64,000 nucleotides of DNA from contig NZ_JAJSOH010000003.1 in assembly GCF_021277265.1 (NCBI RefSeq), positions 248,001-312,000 on the forward strand, read 5' to 3'. The position numbers and the translations under genes are program-made. The stretch comes from Kineosporia rhizophila (GTDB lineage Bacteria > Actinomycetota > Actinomycetes > Actinomycetales > Kineosporiaceae). Under the pieces are notes generated by a model that was given only the letters and a program-made list of their open reading frames with translations, was not told where the DNA came from and searched no databases. This document shows, piece after piece, positions 52,664 through 61,856 of this stretch. Numbering within the stretch: the first letter of the stretch is position 1; the number at the start of each line of letters is the position of its first letter.

Positions 52664-53476
52664 CTAGATCTTCGTGGCTCCGTGATCCAGGGTGAGCTGC
52701 GCGCCCGTCATGGTCCGGGAGTCGTCGCTGGCCAGGAACAGCACACCGGCGGCGATGTCTTCGGGCTCGGAGATTGGCGGGTCGAAGAGGACCTGGCCCA
52801 TGGCGTTCGCATAGGAGGGGTTGTCGGCGAACACCTTCTGGGCCTCGGCGCCCATCTCGCCCATGGGAGTGCGCACACCCCAGGGGTGCACGGAGTTCAC
52901 CCTGATGCGGTAGGGCGCTAGCTCGAGAGCAGCGGACTTCACCAGTCCTACGACACCGGCCTTGGCCGCGCTGTAGTGCGACTGGCCGGGCAGGGACTTG
53001 ATGCCTGCGACGGAGCTGGTCGCGATGATGGAGCCGCCGTTGTTGGCCTCGATCATCGCCGGTACCGCGGCACGCATGGTGTTGAAGACGCCGGTGAGGT
53101 TGATGTCGATCATGTCCTGCCAGCGCTGCGGGGACATTTCCCAGAACCGGCCCCAGGTGACGATTCCCGCGTTGGCGACCACGACGTCCAGGCGGCCCAG
53201 CTGGCTGACGCCGTCGCTCACCAGGGCTTCCAGGGCGGACAGATCCCGGACATCCGCGATGGCGTGGACGACTCGCCGGTCCAGCTTCTCAACGAGGGCC
53301 ACGGTCTCGGCCAGGTCGTCAGGCGTGGGGGCGGGGTAGTCGGTGGCGGTGGGGGAGGCGCACAGGTCGGTGAGGATCAGGTCGGCACCTTCCCGGGCGA
53401 AAGCCAGCGCCTCAGCGCGGCCCTGGCCTCGTGCGGCGCCGGTGACGAAGGCGACCTTGCCCTGCAGCTTGCTCAT
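52664..53476 (-). CDS. Mycofactocin-coupled type SDR oxidoreductase
   Basis: A 270-residue SDR. The cofactor loop VAFVTGAARGQGRAEALAFA is followed by the characteristic insert DLCASPTATDYPAPTPDDLA, which marks the mycofactocin-associated SDR group whose tightly bound NAD is re-oxidised by mycofactocin. Catalytic Ser is in ATSSVAG and the Tyr-Lys pair is YSAAK. Typical substrates are alcohols or ketones of terpenoid or aromatic type. It overlaps the preceding SDR gene (ATGA). No mft biosynthesis gene is in the window. Confidence 0.82.
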   Translation of the reverse strand: MSKLQGKVAFVTGAARGQGRAEALAFAREGADLILTDLCASPTATDYPAPTPDDLAETVALVEKLDRRVVHAIADVRDLSALEALVSDGVSQLGRLDVVVANAGIVTWGRFWEMSPQRWQDMIDINLTGVFNTMRAAVPAMIEANNGGSIIATSSVAGIKSLPGQSHYSAAKAGVVGLVKSAALELAPYRIRVNSVHPWGVRTPMGEMGAEAQKVFADNPSYANAMGQVLFDPPISEPEDIAAGVLFLASDDSRTMTGAQLTLDHGATKI

Positions 53477-54330
53477 GACGTGACTCCAGTCCCCAGGCCG
53501 CTACCGCCCAGGTCTTCGGGGAAAATGATGGCGACGCGGGAGAGGGTGCCGCCGTCGGTGGCCGGCAGACAGACGCCGGACATGTAGCCCGACTCGTCGC
53601 TGGCCAGGAAGAGAGCGACGTTGGCGTTGTCGCGTAGGACGGGTGGGCGGTCCAGGCGCAGGGGCATGGCGGCATTGGCCTTGTCCCAGGGCTGCAATTC
53701 TTCGTAGGACTTGCCCAGCACCGGTGCGTCGGGGGCCATGGCCAGGTTGGCGGACATGCCGTGGGTCGGGCAGAGCGCGTTGACCCGGATCCCGAACCGG
53801 CCGAGTTCGAACGCGAGCACCTTCACCAGGCCGTTCACACCGTGCTTGGAGGCGGTGTAGCTGATGAAGTGCGGGTAGGCCGCGTAGGACGAGGCCGAGC
53901 TGGTGACCACGATGTTCCCGCTGCCCTGGGCCTTCATCACCGGGGCGGCAGCCTTTGCGGCCAGGAACACTCCGGTCAGGTTGGTGGCCTGGACGGCGTT
54001 CCAGTTCTCCAGCGTCAGATCCTCGAAGGCAACGCTGCCGAAACCGATCTCGGCGATACCGGCGTTCGCGAACATGACGTCCAGCCGCCCCCAGGTGTCG
54101 GTGGCCAGCGCGACCGCCGCCTGCATGTCGGCCTCGACGCGTACGTCTGCCTGTCGCCAGACGGCCTGGCCGCCGGCTTCGCTCACCTCGCCGGTCACCT
54201 TCTCCGCGCGGTCGGCGATCAGGTCGGTGACGACCACCCGGGCACCTTCGGCGGCGAACAGCAGCGCCGACTCCCGGCCCAGGCCCGAGCCCGCGCCGGT
54301 GATCACCACCACCTTGTCCTGCATGCGCAT
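53473..54330 (-). CDS. Short-chain dehydrogenase/reductase
   Basis: A 285-residue SDR: VVVITGAGSGLGRESALLFA cofactor loop, Asp after strand two (VTDLIADRA) indicating NAD(H), Ser in TSSASSYAAYP and the catalytic pair in SYTASKHGVNGLVK. AGGAGG precedes the chosen ATG 54330. It is the first gene of an operon with the mycofactocin-type SDR and is divergent from a TetR gene; both probably act on the same alcohol/ketone pathway. Confidence 0.85.
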   Translation of the reverse strand: MRMQDKVVVITGAGSGLGRESALLFAAEGARVVVTDLIADRAEKVTGEVSEAGGQAVWRQADVRVEADMQAAVALATDTWGRLDVMFANAGIAEIGFGSVAFEDLTLENWNAVQATNLTGVFLAAKAAAPVMKAQGSGNIVVTSSASSYAAYPHFISYTASKHGVNGLVKVLAFELGRFGIRVNALCPTHGMSANLAMAPDAPVLGKSYEELQPWDKANAAMPLRLDRPPVLRDNANVALFLASDESGYMSGVCLPATDGGTLSRVAIIFPEDLGGSGLGTGVTS

Positions 54331-54395
54331 GCCGACCTCCTTGTCGTTGCGTGCGGGGCCTTGGGGCCTCGCTTGACCAGGGACCATACACCTCA

Positions 54396-54430
54396 ATGTC
54401 AGATACAGACAGTGTGGCAGAATCTGACAT
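54396..54430. promoter_or_regulatory. TetR operator between the SDR operon and tetR
   Basis: ATGTCAGAT (54396-54404) and ATCTGACAT (54422-54430) are perfect complements separated by 17 bases in the 118-base divergent gap. A second dyad, TGTC/GACA, overlaps the left arm. Confidence 0.5.
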
Positions 54431-54448
54431 GTAGGTACGATCGGTGCT

Positions 54449-55048
54449 GTGAATGTGAGTCGCGAGAAGCTGTCCCTGGCCGAGCGCCGGCGCCAGGCCA
54501 CCCTGCTGGAGCTCTCCGACATCGCCGCGGACCTGTTCGTGAACAGGGGAGTGGCGGCCACGACGGTGCAGGACATCGCCGACACCGCCGGCGTCTCCGC
54601 CCGCACCTTCCACCGGTACTTCCCGTCCAAGGCCGATGCCCTGGGCCCGTTCATCGAGCAAGGGCTGCTGCAGTACGTGACCCGGGTCGAGGCGCTGCCG
54701 GTGGGCACTGCCCTGGTGGAGGGCCTGTGCGATGCCCTGGCGGGCTCACTGGCCAGCCCGAGAAGCCCTCTGGATCTCGAAGTGACCCGCCTCGTGGTCT
54801 CCACACCGGAACTGAAACCTGCCTGGCTGCGCGCTCATGAGGAATGCGCGCTGGCCCTGGGGCCGATCCTGGCCCCGCACCTCGACCCGGGCACCGATGC
54901 CATCGCCCTGCGGTATGCCAGTGCGAGCGTGGTCACCGCGAACCGGCTGGCCGTGGAAAGCTGGATCGATCAGGGCGGCGAGCCCCGGGCCTTCCTGGAG
55001 CGGTGCCTGCGCCTGCTGACCCAAGGGGTACTTCTGCCCACGCGCTGA
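54449..55048 (+). CDS. TetR-family regulator
   Basis: A 199-residue TetR repressor: LSLAERRRQATLLELSDIAA, then TVQDIADTAGVSARTFHRYF is the helix-turn-helix with the FHRYF end. The ligand domain is not classified. It is divergent from the SDR pair and probably represses it through the dyad at 54396-54430. The amidase gene starts 23 bases downstream in the same direction and may be read through. Confidence 0.88.
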   Translation: MNVSREKLSLAERRRQATLLELSDIAADLFVNRGVAATTVQDIADTAGVSARTFHRYFPSKADALGPFIEQGLLQYVTRVEALPVGTALVEGLCDALAGSLASPRSPLDLEVTRLVVSTPELKPAWLRAHEECALALGPILAPHLDPGTDAIALRYASASVVTANRLAVESWIDQGGEPRAFLERCLRLLTQGVLLPTR

Positions 55049-55071
55049 ACGCGATGAGGTCTGATAGTGCC

Positions 55072-56478
55072 ATGGACGACACCGACATCATCTGGGCCGA
55101 TGCCGCCGAGCTGACCGCCGGCGCCCGCGACGGGCGGCTCACGGTCGCCCAGATCGCCGAGGCCATGATCGGGCGGATCCGGGCCGTGAACCCCGCGATC
55201 AACGCCCTGGTCCATCTCGACGAGGACCGGATCCACCGCGAGGCCGCAGCCCTTGATGCCAAACGTGCGTCCGGACGTCCTCTGGGTGCTCTTTTCGGTG
55301 TTCCCTACACCCACAAAGAACTGACGCCCGTGGCCGGAGTGCCCCACACGCTCGGCTTCGCATTCCTGAAAGACCGCTTAGCGCAACACGACGCAATCGT
55401 GGTCGAACGCATGCGCGCCGCCGACGGACTGTACCTGGGGCAGACCAACAGCAGCGAAGGTGGCTACAGCGCCATCAGTCACAACCGGTTGTTCGGCGCG
55501 ACTCGCAACCCCTGGAACCTTGAGCTGAGCCCCGGTGGTTCAAGCGGCGGCGCCGCCGCGGCGGTTGCGGCGGGCATCGGGCCTATTGCTGAAGGTACGG
55601 ACGCCGGTGGGTCTGTTCGCGTGCCAGCGGCTTTCAGCGGGGTGGTCGGCTTCAAACCCACCACGGGCACGATCCCGCACACGCTGCTGCCGCAGCGATT
55701 CGTCAGCAATCTCAGTCACGGGGTGCTGGCGCGATCGGTGGCCGACGTGGTCACAACAATGGACGTCTGTGCTGGCTACGACGCTCGCGATCCTTTGTCT
55801 CGCAACGGTTTGGGTGAACCTGCCGGAGCGGGCCCAGAGGGGTGGAAGATTGCCTATTCGCCGGATCTGGGGTTTGCGGAGGTGGACGAGGAGGTCGCGG
55901 CGATCTGTCGTTCGGCTGTTGATGCTTTCACCGAACTGGGCGCGGAAGTCGTCGAGGCGACGCCGGACTGGGAGCGTCTGCAGGAGGCAATCTGGATGGG
56001 CGTGTGTGTGCCGGGTTTCGCGGGGATGCGGGGTGCGCTCGAATGGCCGTCGATGCGGGGTCAGCTGGCCGACGAGCTGATCGACCTGGTGCTGTACGGC
56101 GACGACGTGACTCTGGCCGAGGTCGCCCGGGGCGAAGCTCTACGCGGCAAGGTCTGGGACGCATTCGCCTCGTTCATGACCGGGCACCGGCTGCTGATCA
56201 GCCCGACCACCACCGTGGCCGCCTTCGGCGCCGAGGCCTTCGCCCCAGACCGCTACAGCGGCAGTTCGTTACGCGACCGGCTGTTCGGCTGGACCCTGAC
56301 CCACCCGTTCAACATGACCACCAGCCCGGCTATTTCGGTGCCGTGCGGCTTCACCCGCGACGCCCGTCCGGTGGGTCTGCAGATCGCCGGGCGGATGAAC
56401 GCCGACCACGACGTGCTGGCCGCGGCGGCCGCGTTCGAGCGGGTACGGCCCTGGCGCGACAGGCGTCCGCCGATCTGA
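55072..56478 (+). CDS. Amidase (amidase signature family)
   Basis: A 468-residue hydrolase of amide bonds. The Ser-Ser-Lys triad is complete: Lys82 in YTHKEL, the cis-Ser in PGGSSGGAAAA (157/158) and the nucleophile Ser181 in GTDAGGSVRVP. FKPTTGTIPHTL and DVVTTMDVCAGYD are also typical. Substrates range from fatty amides to aryl acylamides and cannot be told apart here. ATG 55072 is preferred; ATG 55054 is an alternative. A strong hairpin follows. Confidence 0.88.
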   Translation: MDDTDIIWADAAELTAGARDGRLTVAQIAEAMIGRIRAVNPAINALVHLDEDRIHREAAALDAKRASGRPLGALFGVPYTHKELTPVAGVPHTLGFAFLKDRLAQHDAIVVERMRAADGLYLGQTNSSEGGYSAISHNRLFGATRNPWNLELSPGGSSGGAAAAVAAGIGPIAEGTDAGGSVRVPAAFSGVVGFKPTTGTIPHTLLPQRFVSNLSHGVLARSVADVVTTMDVCAGYDARDPLSRNGLGEPAGAGPEGWKIAYSPDLGFAEVDEEVAAICRSAVDAFTELGAEVVEATPDWERLQEAIWMGVCVPGFAGMRGALEWPSMRGQLADELIDLVLYGDDVTLAEVARGEALRGKVWDAFASFMTGHRLLISPTTTVAAFGAEAFAPDRYSGSSLRDRLFGWTLTHPFNMTTSPAISVPCGFTRDARPVGLQIAGRMNADHDVLAAAAAFERVRPWRDRRPPI

Positions 56479-56479
56479 G

Positions 56480-56509
56480 TGGGCCTGGCCGGGGTGCCGG
56501 CCAGGCCCA
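56480..56509. terminator. Bidirectional terminator hairpin
   Basis: TGGGCCTGGCCGG (56480-56492) and CCGGCCAGGCCCA (56497-56509) form a perfect 13-bp stem with a four-base loop between the convergent amidase and RTX genes. It should serve both. Confidence 0.75.
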
Positions 56510-56514
56510 TCGGG

Positions 56515-57393
56515 TCAGTTGACGACGGTGTTGGTCCCGGCTCCGCCGGAGAGGGTGTCCTCGCCCGGCCCACCGGAGATGTAGTCGTCTCCGCTGTTGC
56601 CGAAGATCGTGTCGTCGCCGCTGTTGCCGTACAGCGTGTCGTTCTCGCGGCCGCCGTACAGCGAGTCGTTGCCCTGGTCGCCGGTGATGTAGTCGTCTCC
56701 GTCGTTGCCGTAGATGACGTCCGCGCCCTCACCTCCGCGCAGGTTGTCCGGACCGGCGCTGCCCTGGATCTCGTCGTTGCCGGCGTCGCCCCACACGTCG
56801 CCCTTCCAGCCCATGAGGGTGATGATGTCGTCGCCGAAGCCGCCCTTCACCATGGCCCCGGAACCGGCAGTGATCGTGTCCTGCCCGAAGTCGCCGCGGA
56901 TGTCCGCGTCGATCTGATCGGCCCGCCCGGCGGTGTAGGTGTCGTCGCCGTCACCGAGGCGGATGTCGGTGATGTCGGCGCTGGTGTTGTTGGTGAAGGT
57001 CACCTTGTCGTCGCCGTCGTAGAGGTAGAAATCGGCGAGCGAGGCGTTCTCGACACGGGCCACCTCGCACCGGACCTTGGTCAGATCGGCGGCGTCCGGA
57101 TAGGTGCAGCCCTCCTGGATCTCAATCTCCCGGGTGTCGTCGACGGTGTAGATCAGCTGGGTGCCGTCGGCCGACTCGTTCACCAGGATGTTCAGGGGGG
57201 TGTTCCAGGAGCCGATGCTGGCGTAGGTCAGGTAGTCGCGGACACCTTCCTCGTGGGTCTCCATGACGGCGATGACGGTGTTGCCGTCCGGTGCGGCCTG
57301 TGCGGCGGTGGCCGGCAGAACAGCGAAGCCGAGGCCCAGTAGGGGAGTGCTGAGGGCCAGGGCGGTCAGGCGACGGTTGTGGTGCGGGGACAT
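56515..57393 (-). CDS. Secreted RTX-type calcium-binding repeat protein
   Basis: A 292-residue protein with a Sec-type signal peptide (LALSTPLLGLGFAVLPATAA, cleavage near AAQAAPDG). The C-terminal half holds repeated Ca-binding nonapeptides of the GGxGxDxI form (GGEGADVIYG, YGNDGDDYITG, FGNSGDDYISGG, and others), which form a beta-roll in calcium. The N-terminal half (about 35-150) is not recognised. RTX proteins usually leave by type I secretion; this one has an N-terminal signal instead. Expected to sit outside the cell, perhaps with an adhesive or structural role. ATG 57393 has GGAGG upstream. Confidence 0.82.
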   Translation of the reverse strand: MSPHHNRRLTALALSTPLLGLGFAVLPATAAQAAPDGNTVIAVMETHEEGVRDYLTYASIGSWNTPLNILVNESADGTQLIYTVDDTREIEIQEGCTYPDAADLTKVRCEVARVENASLADFYLYDGDDKVTFTNNTSADITDIRLGDGDDTYTAGRADQIDADIRGDFGQDTITAGSGAMVKGGFGDDIITLMGWKGDVWGDAGNDEIQGSAGPDNLRGGEGADVIYGNDGDDYITGDQGNDSLYGGRENDTLYGNSGDDTIFGNSGDDYISGGPGEDTLSGGAGTNTVVN

Positions 57394-57513
57394 GTGGGGG
57401 CCTCCAGGGAGTGGGGCGGTGTGCCCAGGTGGCAGAAAGATGCCAGAAAGACCCGATTTGGGCCGGGTAAACACAGGGAGACCAGGGTCACTTCCGGTTG
57501 ATGGCGTTGCCCC

Positions 57514-58773
57514 TCACGAATCTGTCTGAGGTCCTGCCTCGTACGTCCAGAAAGACCGCACGGTCGCTCCGATCCCGGCCACAACCACGACGCAGGCAAT
57601 GCCACCGGCCACCCATGAGACGGTCGGGGAGGTCAACGACGCCATGCCGCCCGCCCGCGCATCACCCAACCGCGGGCCGCCGGCCACCACCGTGACGAAA
57701 ACTCCCTGCATGCGTCCCCTCATGTCGTCGGGTGCGAACGTCTGCAGGATGGTCTGCCGCAGTACGGCACTGACCAGGTCCGCCGCCCCCGCCAGGGCCA
57801 GCAGTGCGAACACCAGCCAGAGGTTCTGCCCCAGCCCGGCCAGCGCCACGCAGGCTCCCCAGCCGATCACCGCCAGGACCAGCGCCCGTCCCTGCCTGCG
57901 TACCCGGCCGATCCATCCGCCCAGCAGTCCGGCCACGACCGATCCCACCGCGATCGCCGCGTACAGCGGGCCCACGTTGCCGTCGAAGCGCTCTTCGGCG
58001 ATCGCCGGGAACAGGGCCGTGGGCATGGCCAGCACCATGGCGCAGATGTCGACCAGGAACGACATCCACAGCATCGGACTACGGGCGATGAAAGCCAGCC
58101 CGTCGATGACCGACTGCAGCCCGAGCGTATTGCCCACTCCCGTGGGCGGAATCGACGGAAGCTCGAGCCCGGCCCACAGCGCGGCCGTGAACAGCACGGC
58201 GTCGGTGCCGTAGGCGAACAGGTAGCCGTGGGGCATCACCACCAGGGCGCCGGCCACCAGCGGGCCGATCACCTGGCCGATGTTGCCCATCGTGTAGTTC
58301 AGTGCGTTCGCGGCCGGCACCAGGTGCGGTTCGACCAAACGGGGGACGATTGCCCCTCTCGTTGAGGAGGAAACGGCGAACCCCGCAGCCTGGACGAAGA
58401 TCAGCGCCAGGATCAGCCAGGGACTGCGGACGTCGAACAGCGTCTGCAGCAACAGGGACAGCGTGATGGTCCAGGTGACGGTGGCCGAAAGCAGATACAG
58501 CGAGCGGCGATCCACGGCGTCGGCCACGGCGCCGCCGTACAGGCCGAACATGACGACGGGCACGAGACCGGCCAGGCCGACCATGCCGACGTAGAACGAG
58601 GAGTGCGTGATGTCCCACATCTGCACCGAGACGGCGACGGCGGTGAGCATGGAGCCGACGAAGGCCGCGCTCTGACCGATCAGCAGACGGCGGAACGCGG
58701 GGACGGCCAGAGGGCGGGTGTCGATCCCGATCCGGCGCAGTAGTGAGGTTTTCGGGTTCGTGGTGGTGGTCAT
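57514..58773 (-). CDS. MFS exporter, EntS-like
   Basis: A 419-residue major facilitator with about 12 hydrophobic segments. FRRLLIGQSAAFVGSMLTAV and SSFYVGMVGLAGLVPVVMFG resemble the enterobactin-exporter (EntS)-like MFS group, used for efflux of siderophores and drugs. ATG 58773 overlaps the stop of the TetR gene (ATGA), so the two are made together. Confidence 0.85.
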   Translation of the reverse strand: MTTTTNPKTSLLRRIGIDTRPLAVPAFRRLLIGQSAAFVGSMLTAVAVSVQMWDITHSSFYVGMVGLAGLVPVVMFGLYGGAVADAVDRRSLYLLSATVTWTITLSLLLQTLFDVRSPWLILALIFVQAAGFAVSSSTRGAIVPRLVEPHLVPAANALNYTMGNIGQVIGPLVAGALVVMPHGYLFAYGTDAVLFTAALWAGLELPSIPPTGVGNTLGLQSVIDGLAFIARSPMLWMSFLVDICAMVLAMPTALFPAIAEERFDGNVGPLYAAIAVGSVVAGLLGGWIGRVRRQGRALVLAVIGWGACVALAGLGQNLWLVFALLALAGAADLVSAVLRQTILQTFAPDDMRGRMQGVFVTVVAGGPRLGDARAGGMASLTSPTVSWVAGGIACVVVVAGIGATVRSFWTYEAGPQTDS

Positions 58774-59348
58774 TGCCATCCTGTGAGAAGAATTTCGGCG
58801 TGCCGCTGCAGCGCGTGGTCCGAAGCCGGCGTGCCGGTCGTCATCACGTGGGCCAGCAGCGGCCCGGTCAGTTGCGCGCGGGCCAGCCCGGTCTCGGGCA
58901 TCCCCGCAGCGTGTCCGCGCACCCGCTCCAGCACGGCGATCGACGGCGGTGCGAGCAGGTCGGCCTCGCGGACCAGTTCGGCCACGCGCGGATCGTGCTG
59001 CGCCTCGCCGATCAGGGCCCGGTAGGCCAGGCCCGGTGGCTCGGTGGCCAGGAACCGGTTCAGCAGTTTCAGATAGCTGAGCAGTTCGGCCAGGGGGTCG
59101 TGGCAGGGCCCGTCGTTCTCGACGACCAGGTCCTCGACCGCGTCCTCGGCGCAGGCCTCGATCAGGATCTCGGCCTTGCTGGACCACCAGCGGTACACCG
59201 TCGGGCGCCCGACCCCGGCCCGTTCGGCGATGTTCTTCATCGTCATCGCCGCGTAGCCGAGCTCGACGAGCAGGTCGTCGGCGGCCTCGAGCACCGCCTG
59301 CCGGGCCTGCTGGCTGCGCGGGCGGCCGGGGGAGGGGGTGGCGTTCAC
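58770..59348 (-). CDS. TetR-family regulator of the adjacent MFS exporter
   Basis: A 192-residue repressor starting at GTG 59348: ARQAVLEAADDLLVELGYAA leads into the helix-turn-helix TMKNIAERAGVGRPTVYRWW. The YRWW end and the C-terminal domain place it in the TetR group with a TetR_C-like ligand fold. It precedes and overlaps the exporter gene, the typical layout of a drug-responsive repressor with its pump. Confidence 0.87.
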   Translation of the reverse strand: MNATPSPGRPRSQQARQAVLEAADDLLVELGYAAMTMKNIAERAGVGRPTVYRWWSSKAEILIEACAEDAVEDLVVENDGPCHDPLAELLSYLKLLNRFLATEPPGLAYRALIGEAQHDPRVAELVREADLLAPPSIAVLERVRGHAAGMPETGLARAQLTGPLLAHVMTTGTPASDHALQRHAEILLTGWQ

Positions 59349-59450
59349 GAGACCATAATAACGTGTCAGCGTGTAACGAAATCCGCCGGCGGCAAAGTGG
59401 TACATCCTGGCCCCGCCGGAGCCTGGGGGCCCGCGCCTAGCGTGGTCGGC

Positions 59451-59837
59451 ATGAGCAATCCACTGGTACAGCGCCTGATCAGCGCTCTGAACAGCCACGA
59501 CCTCGACGCCGTCACCGCCTGCTTCGCCCCCGACTTCCACGCCGAGTGGCCGGCCCACCCCAGCCGGGACATCCAGGGGCCCGAGCAGGTGCGCCGCAAC
59601 TGGGAAATGATCTTCAAGATGTCACCCGACATCACGATCGAGATGACGAACTCGGTCGAGGTCGGCGAGGAGACCTGGGGCGAGTGGCACTACACGAAGG
59701 CGGCCGGGCAGGAGCTGCGCGGCGTCATCGTCGTGACCGTCCGGGACGGCCTGATCCGGCGCTCGCGGTTCTACATGGAGCCGGTCGACGGCCCGGACGC
59801 CGCGACCCCGGGCGGACCGCGCCTGGCCCGCGACTGA
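59451..59837 (+). CDS. SnoaL/NTF2-like fold protein
   Basis: A 128-residue SnoaL-like protein: LVQRLISALNSHDLDAVTAC, FAPDFHAEWPAHPSRDIQGP and VVTVRDGLIRRSRFYMEPVD are typical of this polyketide-cyclase/isomerase-like fold. No catalytic set can be named. ATG 59451 is the first start that gives the family N-terminus. Confidence 0.75.
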   Translation: MSNPLVQRLISALNSHDLDAVTACFAPDFHAEWPAHPSRDIQGPEQVRRNWEMIFKMSPDITIEMTNSVEVGEETWGEWHYTKAAGQELRGVIVVTVRDGLIRRSRFYMEPVDGPDAATPGGPRLARD

Positions 59838-59875
59838 CAGCAGGACCGATTTTGCACGCCTGACACAATGGAGCC

Positions 59876-60661
59876 GTGCGGCGGGACGACGACTTCGGGA
59901 CCGCGCTGCGGACCCTGCGGCAACGGATCACTCCCAGCGAGGCCGGAGCGCCGCCGTCGCTACCCGCCGCCCGGCGCGTGCCGGGCCTGCGCCGCGACGA
60001 ACTGGCCGCCGTCGTCGGCATCTCCGAGGAACACGTCAAGCGCCTGGAACAAGGCCGCCGCCGCCCCTCGCCCAGCGTGGTCGACGCCCTGGCCCGGGCC
60101 CTGCGGCTGACCTCGCTAGAGCACGACCGCCTGCGTGCCCTGGCCGGCTTCGCTGCCGCGCCGGAACCCGACGGCCTCGTGCCGCGTGAGGTCACCGAGC
60201 CGGCCCGCCGCATGCTCGACCGCCTCACCGAGGTCGCCGTCTGCATCTGCGACGCCACCTGGACGGTCCTCGACGCCAACAAGCTCTGGCACACCGACGT
60301 GTGCACGGTGCCGGACACCCCCGGCCGCGCCCGCAACGTGGTCTGGCGGGCCTTCACCGAGACCGGCCCCTCACCCTTCCTCGAGCCCGAGCAGCTCAGC
60401 GGCTTCCGCGCCACCGTTGTGGCCGAACTGCGCCAGGCCGCCCGCCGCTACCCCGCCGACACCGAGCTGACCTCGATGATCAGCGACCTGCTCACCCGCA
60501 GCCCCCAGTTCGCCCAGCTCTGGGACGCCCCACCGACCCAGGACGGCCCCGCCGACCGACTGCGGGTGCCGAGCCCCGTGCACGGCCACCTGTACCTGGA
60601 CCTGGACGTGATGGTGATCAACCCCGGGGATCTGCGCGTAGTGGTCTACACCGCTGCCTGA
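59876..60661 (+). CDS. XRE-family regulator with MmyB-like ligand domain (third copy)
   Basis: A 261-residue regulator of the same design as those at 9607 and 33994: VPGLRRDELAAVVGISEEHV is the helix-turn-helix signature, followed by LARALRLTSLEHDRLRALAG and an MmyB-like ligand domain. It starts at GTG 59876, 38 bases after the SnoaL-like gene, and unlike the other two it is not divergent from an SDR. Confidence 0.85.
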   Translation: MRRDDDFGTALRTLRQRITPSEAGAPPSLPAARRVPGLRRDELAAVVGISEEHVKRLEQGRRRPSPSVVDALARALRLTSLEHDRLRALAGFAAAPEPDGLVPREVTEPARRMLDRLTEVAVCICDATWTVLDANKLWHTDVCTVPDTPGRARNVVWRAFTETGPSPFLEPEQLSGFRATVVAELRQAARRYPADTELTSMISDLLTRSPQFAQLWDAPPTQDGPADRLRVPSPVHGHLYLDLDVMVINPGDLRVVVYTAA

Positions 60662-60720
60662 GGCCTACCCCCAGCCAAAGGCGCTCGCTCCCGGCGTGGG
60701 CTCGGCTAGCGTCCTCGCCC

Positions 60721-61233
60721 ATGAGCCCTGCGCAGCTTCCGCCGGCGGAGTACTACGCAAGCTTGCCCAAGCACATCGCCGCGGCAGGGGCTGTCATCCA
60801 CGACGGCGCCGGACGGATCCTGCTCGTCCAGCCGGCCTACCGCGACGACACCTGGGAGATCCCCGGCGGCGGCCTCGACGCGGGGGAGGACCCATTGCAG
60901 GCCGTCGAACGCGAAGTCAGGGAGGAACTCGGCCGCGACCACACCCCCGGCAGGCTCCTCGTTGTCGACTGGGTCCCTGAACAGAGCGACGGGCGTCCAC
61001 CCTTGGTGAACTACGTCTTCGACGGCGGTCTGATCACTGCCGAGCAGACCGGCACACAACTGACGCTGAACGCCGACGAGCTCATCGCATGGCACCTGGC
61101 CGCTCCCGACGAATGGGACACCCTCCTCGCCCCGCACATGGCCCGCCGTCTGCGGGCTTGTTCGCGGGCCCTCGCCGAAGGCACCACGCTCTACCTCCAG
61201 CACGGTTTCGAACCCGCTGCGCACCACATCTGA
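60721..61233 (+). CDS. Nudix hydrolase
   Basis: A 170-residue Nudix enzyme. The box GGGLDAGEDPLQAVEREV then REELG gives the G-x5-E-x7-REUxEE-x-GU pattern in full. Nudix enzymes cleave nucleoside diphosphates linked to another group, for house-cleaning or metabolism. ATG 60721 starts the domain. It is followed by a second Nudix gene. Confidence 0.86.
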   Translation: MSPAQLPPAEYYASLPKHIAAAGAVIHDGAGRILLVQPAYRDDTWEIPGGGLDAGEDPLQAVEREVREELGRDHTPGRLLVVDWVPEQSDGRPPLVNYVFDGGLITAEQTGTQLTLNADELIAWHLAAPDEWDTLLAPHMARRLRACSRALAEGTTLYLQHGFEPAAHHI

Positions 61234-61345
61234 GGTCCCACTGCGTGTGGCCCAGGTACGGCACCGACCAGCCAGTGGCCACGGCCCTGATCCCTGTCGA
61301 TTGCCGCTCCTGGCGGTCGCCTGATCCGAAAGGAATTCGCTGGCA

Positions 61346-61807
61346 ATGCCTTTCCAGTCCACCGTCGACGTCCACATGATTCTGCGCCGCCCCGACGGGT
61401 GGGTCCTGCTGGCCGAACGAGCAGGCGGGTACGCCTCCGGCCTGCTGAACGTGCCCGGCGGGAAACTCGAAGCAGGCGAGGACGTCGTCACCGCGGCGGT
61501 CCGGGAAGCACGCGAAGAGCTCGCCGTCGACATCGACCCCGCCGACGTGCAGATGGTCTCGGTCATCCACCAGCGCAACCCCGACGGCGAGACCCGCGTC
61601 GGCTTCTTCTTCGCCACGGACACCTGGTCCGGTCAGCCGGTCAACGCCGAACCGGACAAGTGTGGCGGCCTGGTCTGGGCCGACCCCACCGACCTACCCG
61701 CCCACACCATCGCCTACAGCGCTGAAGGGCTGCTCGCCGCAGCGGCGGGGGAGTCCTTCCGCGTGTACGGCTGGGCGGACGGCCAAGACCACATCACGTT
61801 CGGCTGA
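61346..61807 (+). CDS. Nudix hydrolase
   Basis: A 153-residue Nudix enzyme with the box PGGKLEAGEDVVTAAVREAR then EELA. It resembles the MutT-like group (VDVHMILRRPDGWVLLAERA). It is preceded by GAAAGGAATT before ATG 61346. The two neighbouring Nudix genes are not close in sequence, so they are not a recent duplication. Confidence 0.86.
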   Translation: MPFQSTVDVHMILRRPDGWVLLAERAGGYASGLLNVPGGKLEAGEDVVTAAVREAREELAVDIDPADVQMVSVIHQRNPDGETRVGFFFATDTWSGQPVNAEPDKCGGLVWADPTDLPAHTIAYSAEGLLAAAAGESFRVYGWADGQDHITFG

Positions 61808-61856
61808 CCAGGCGGTCGGATCCCAAGGTCAGACCTGGGCAGTGGTTTCATGACGC

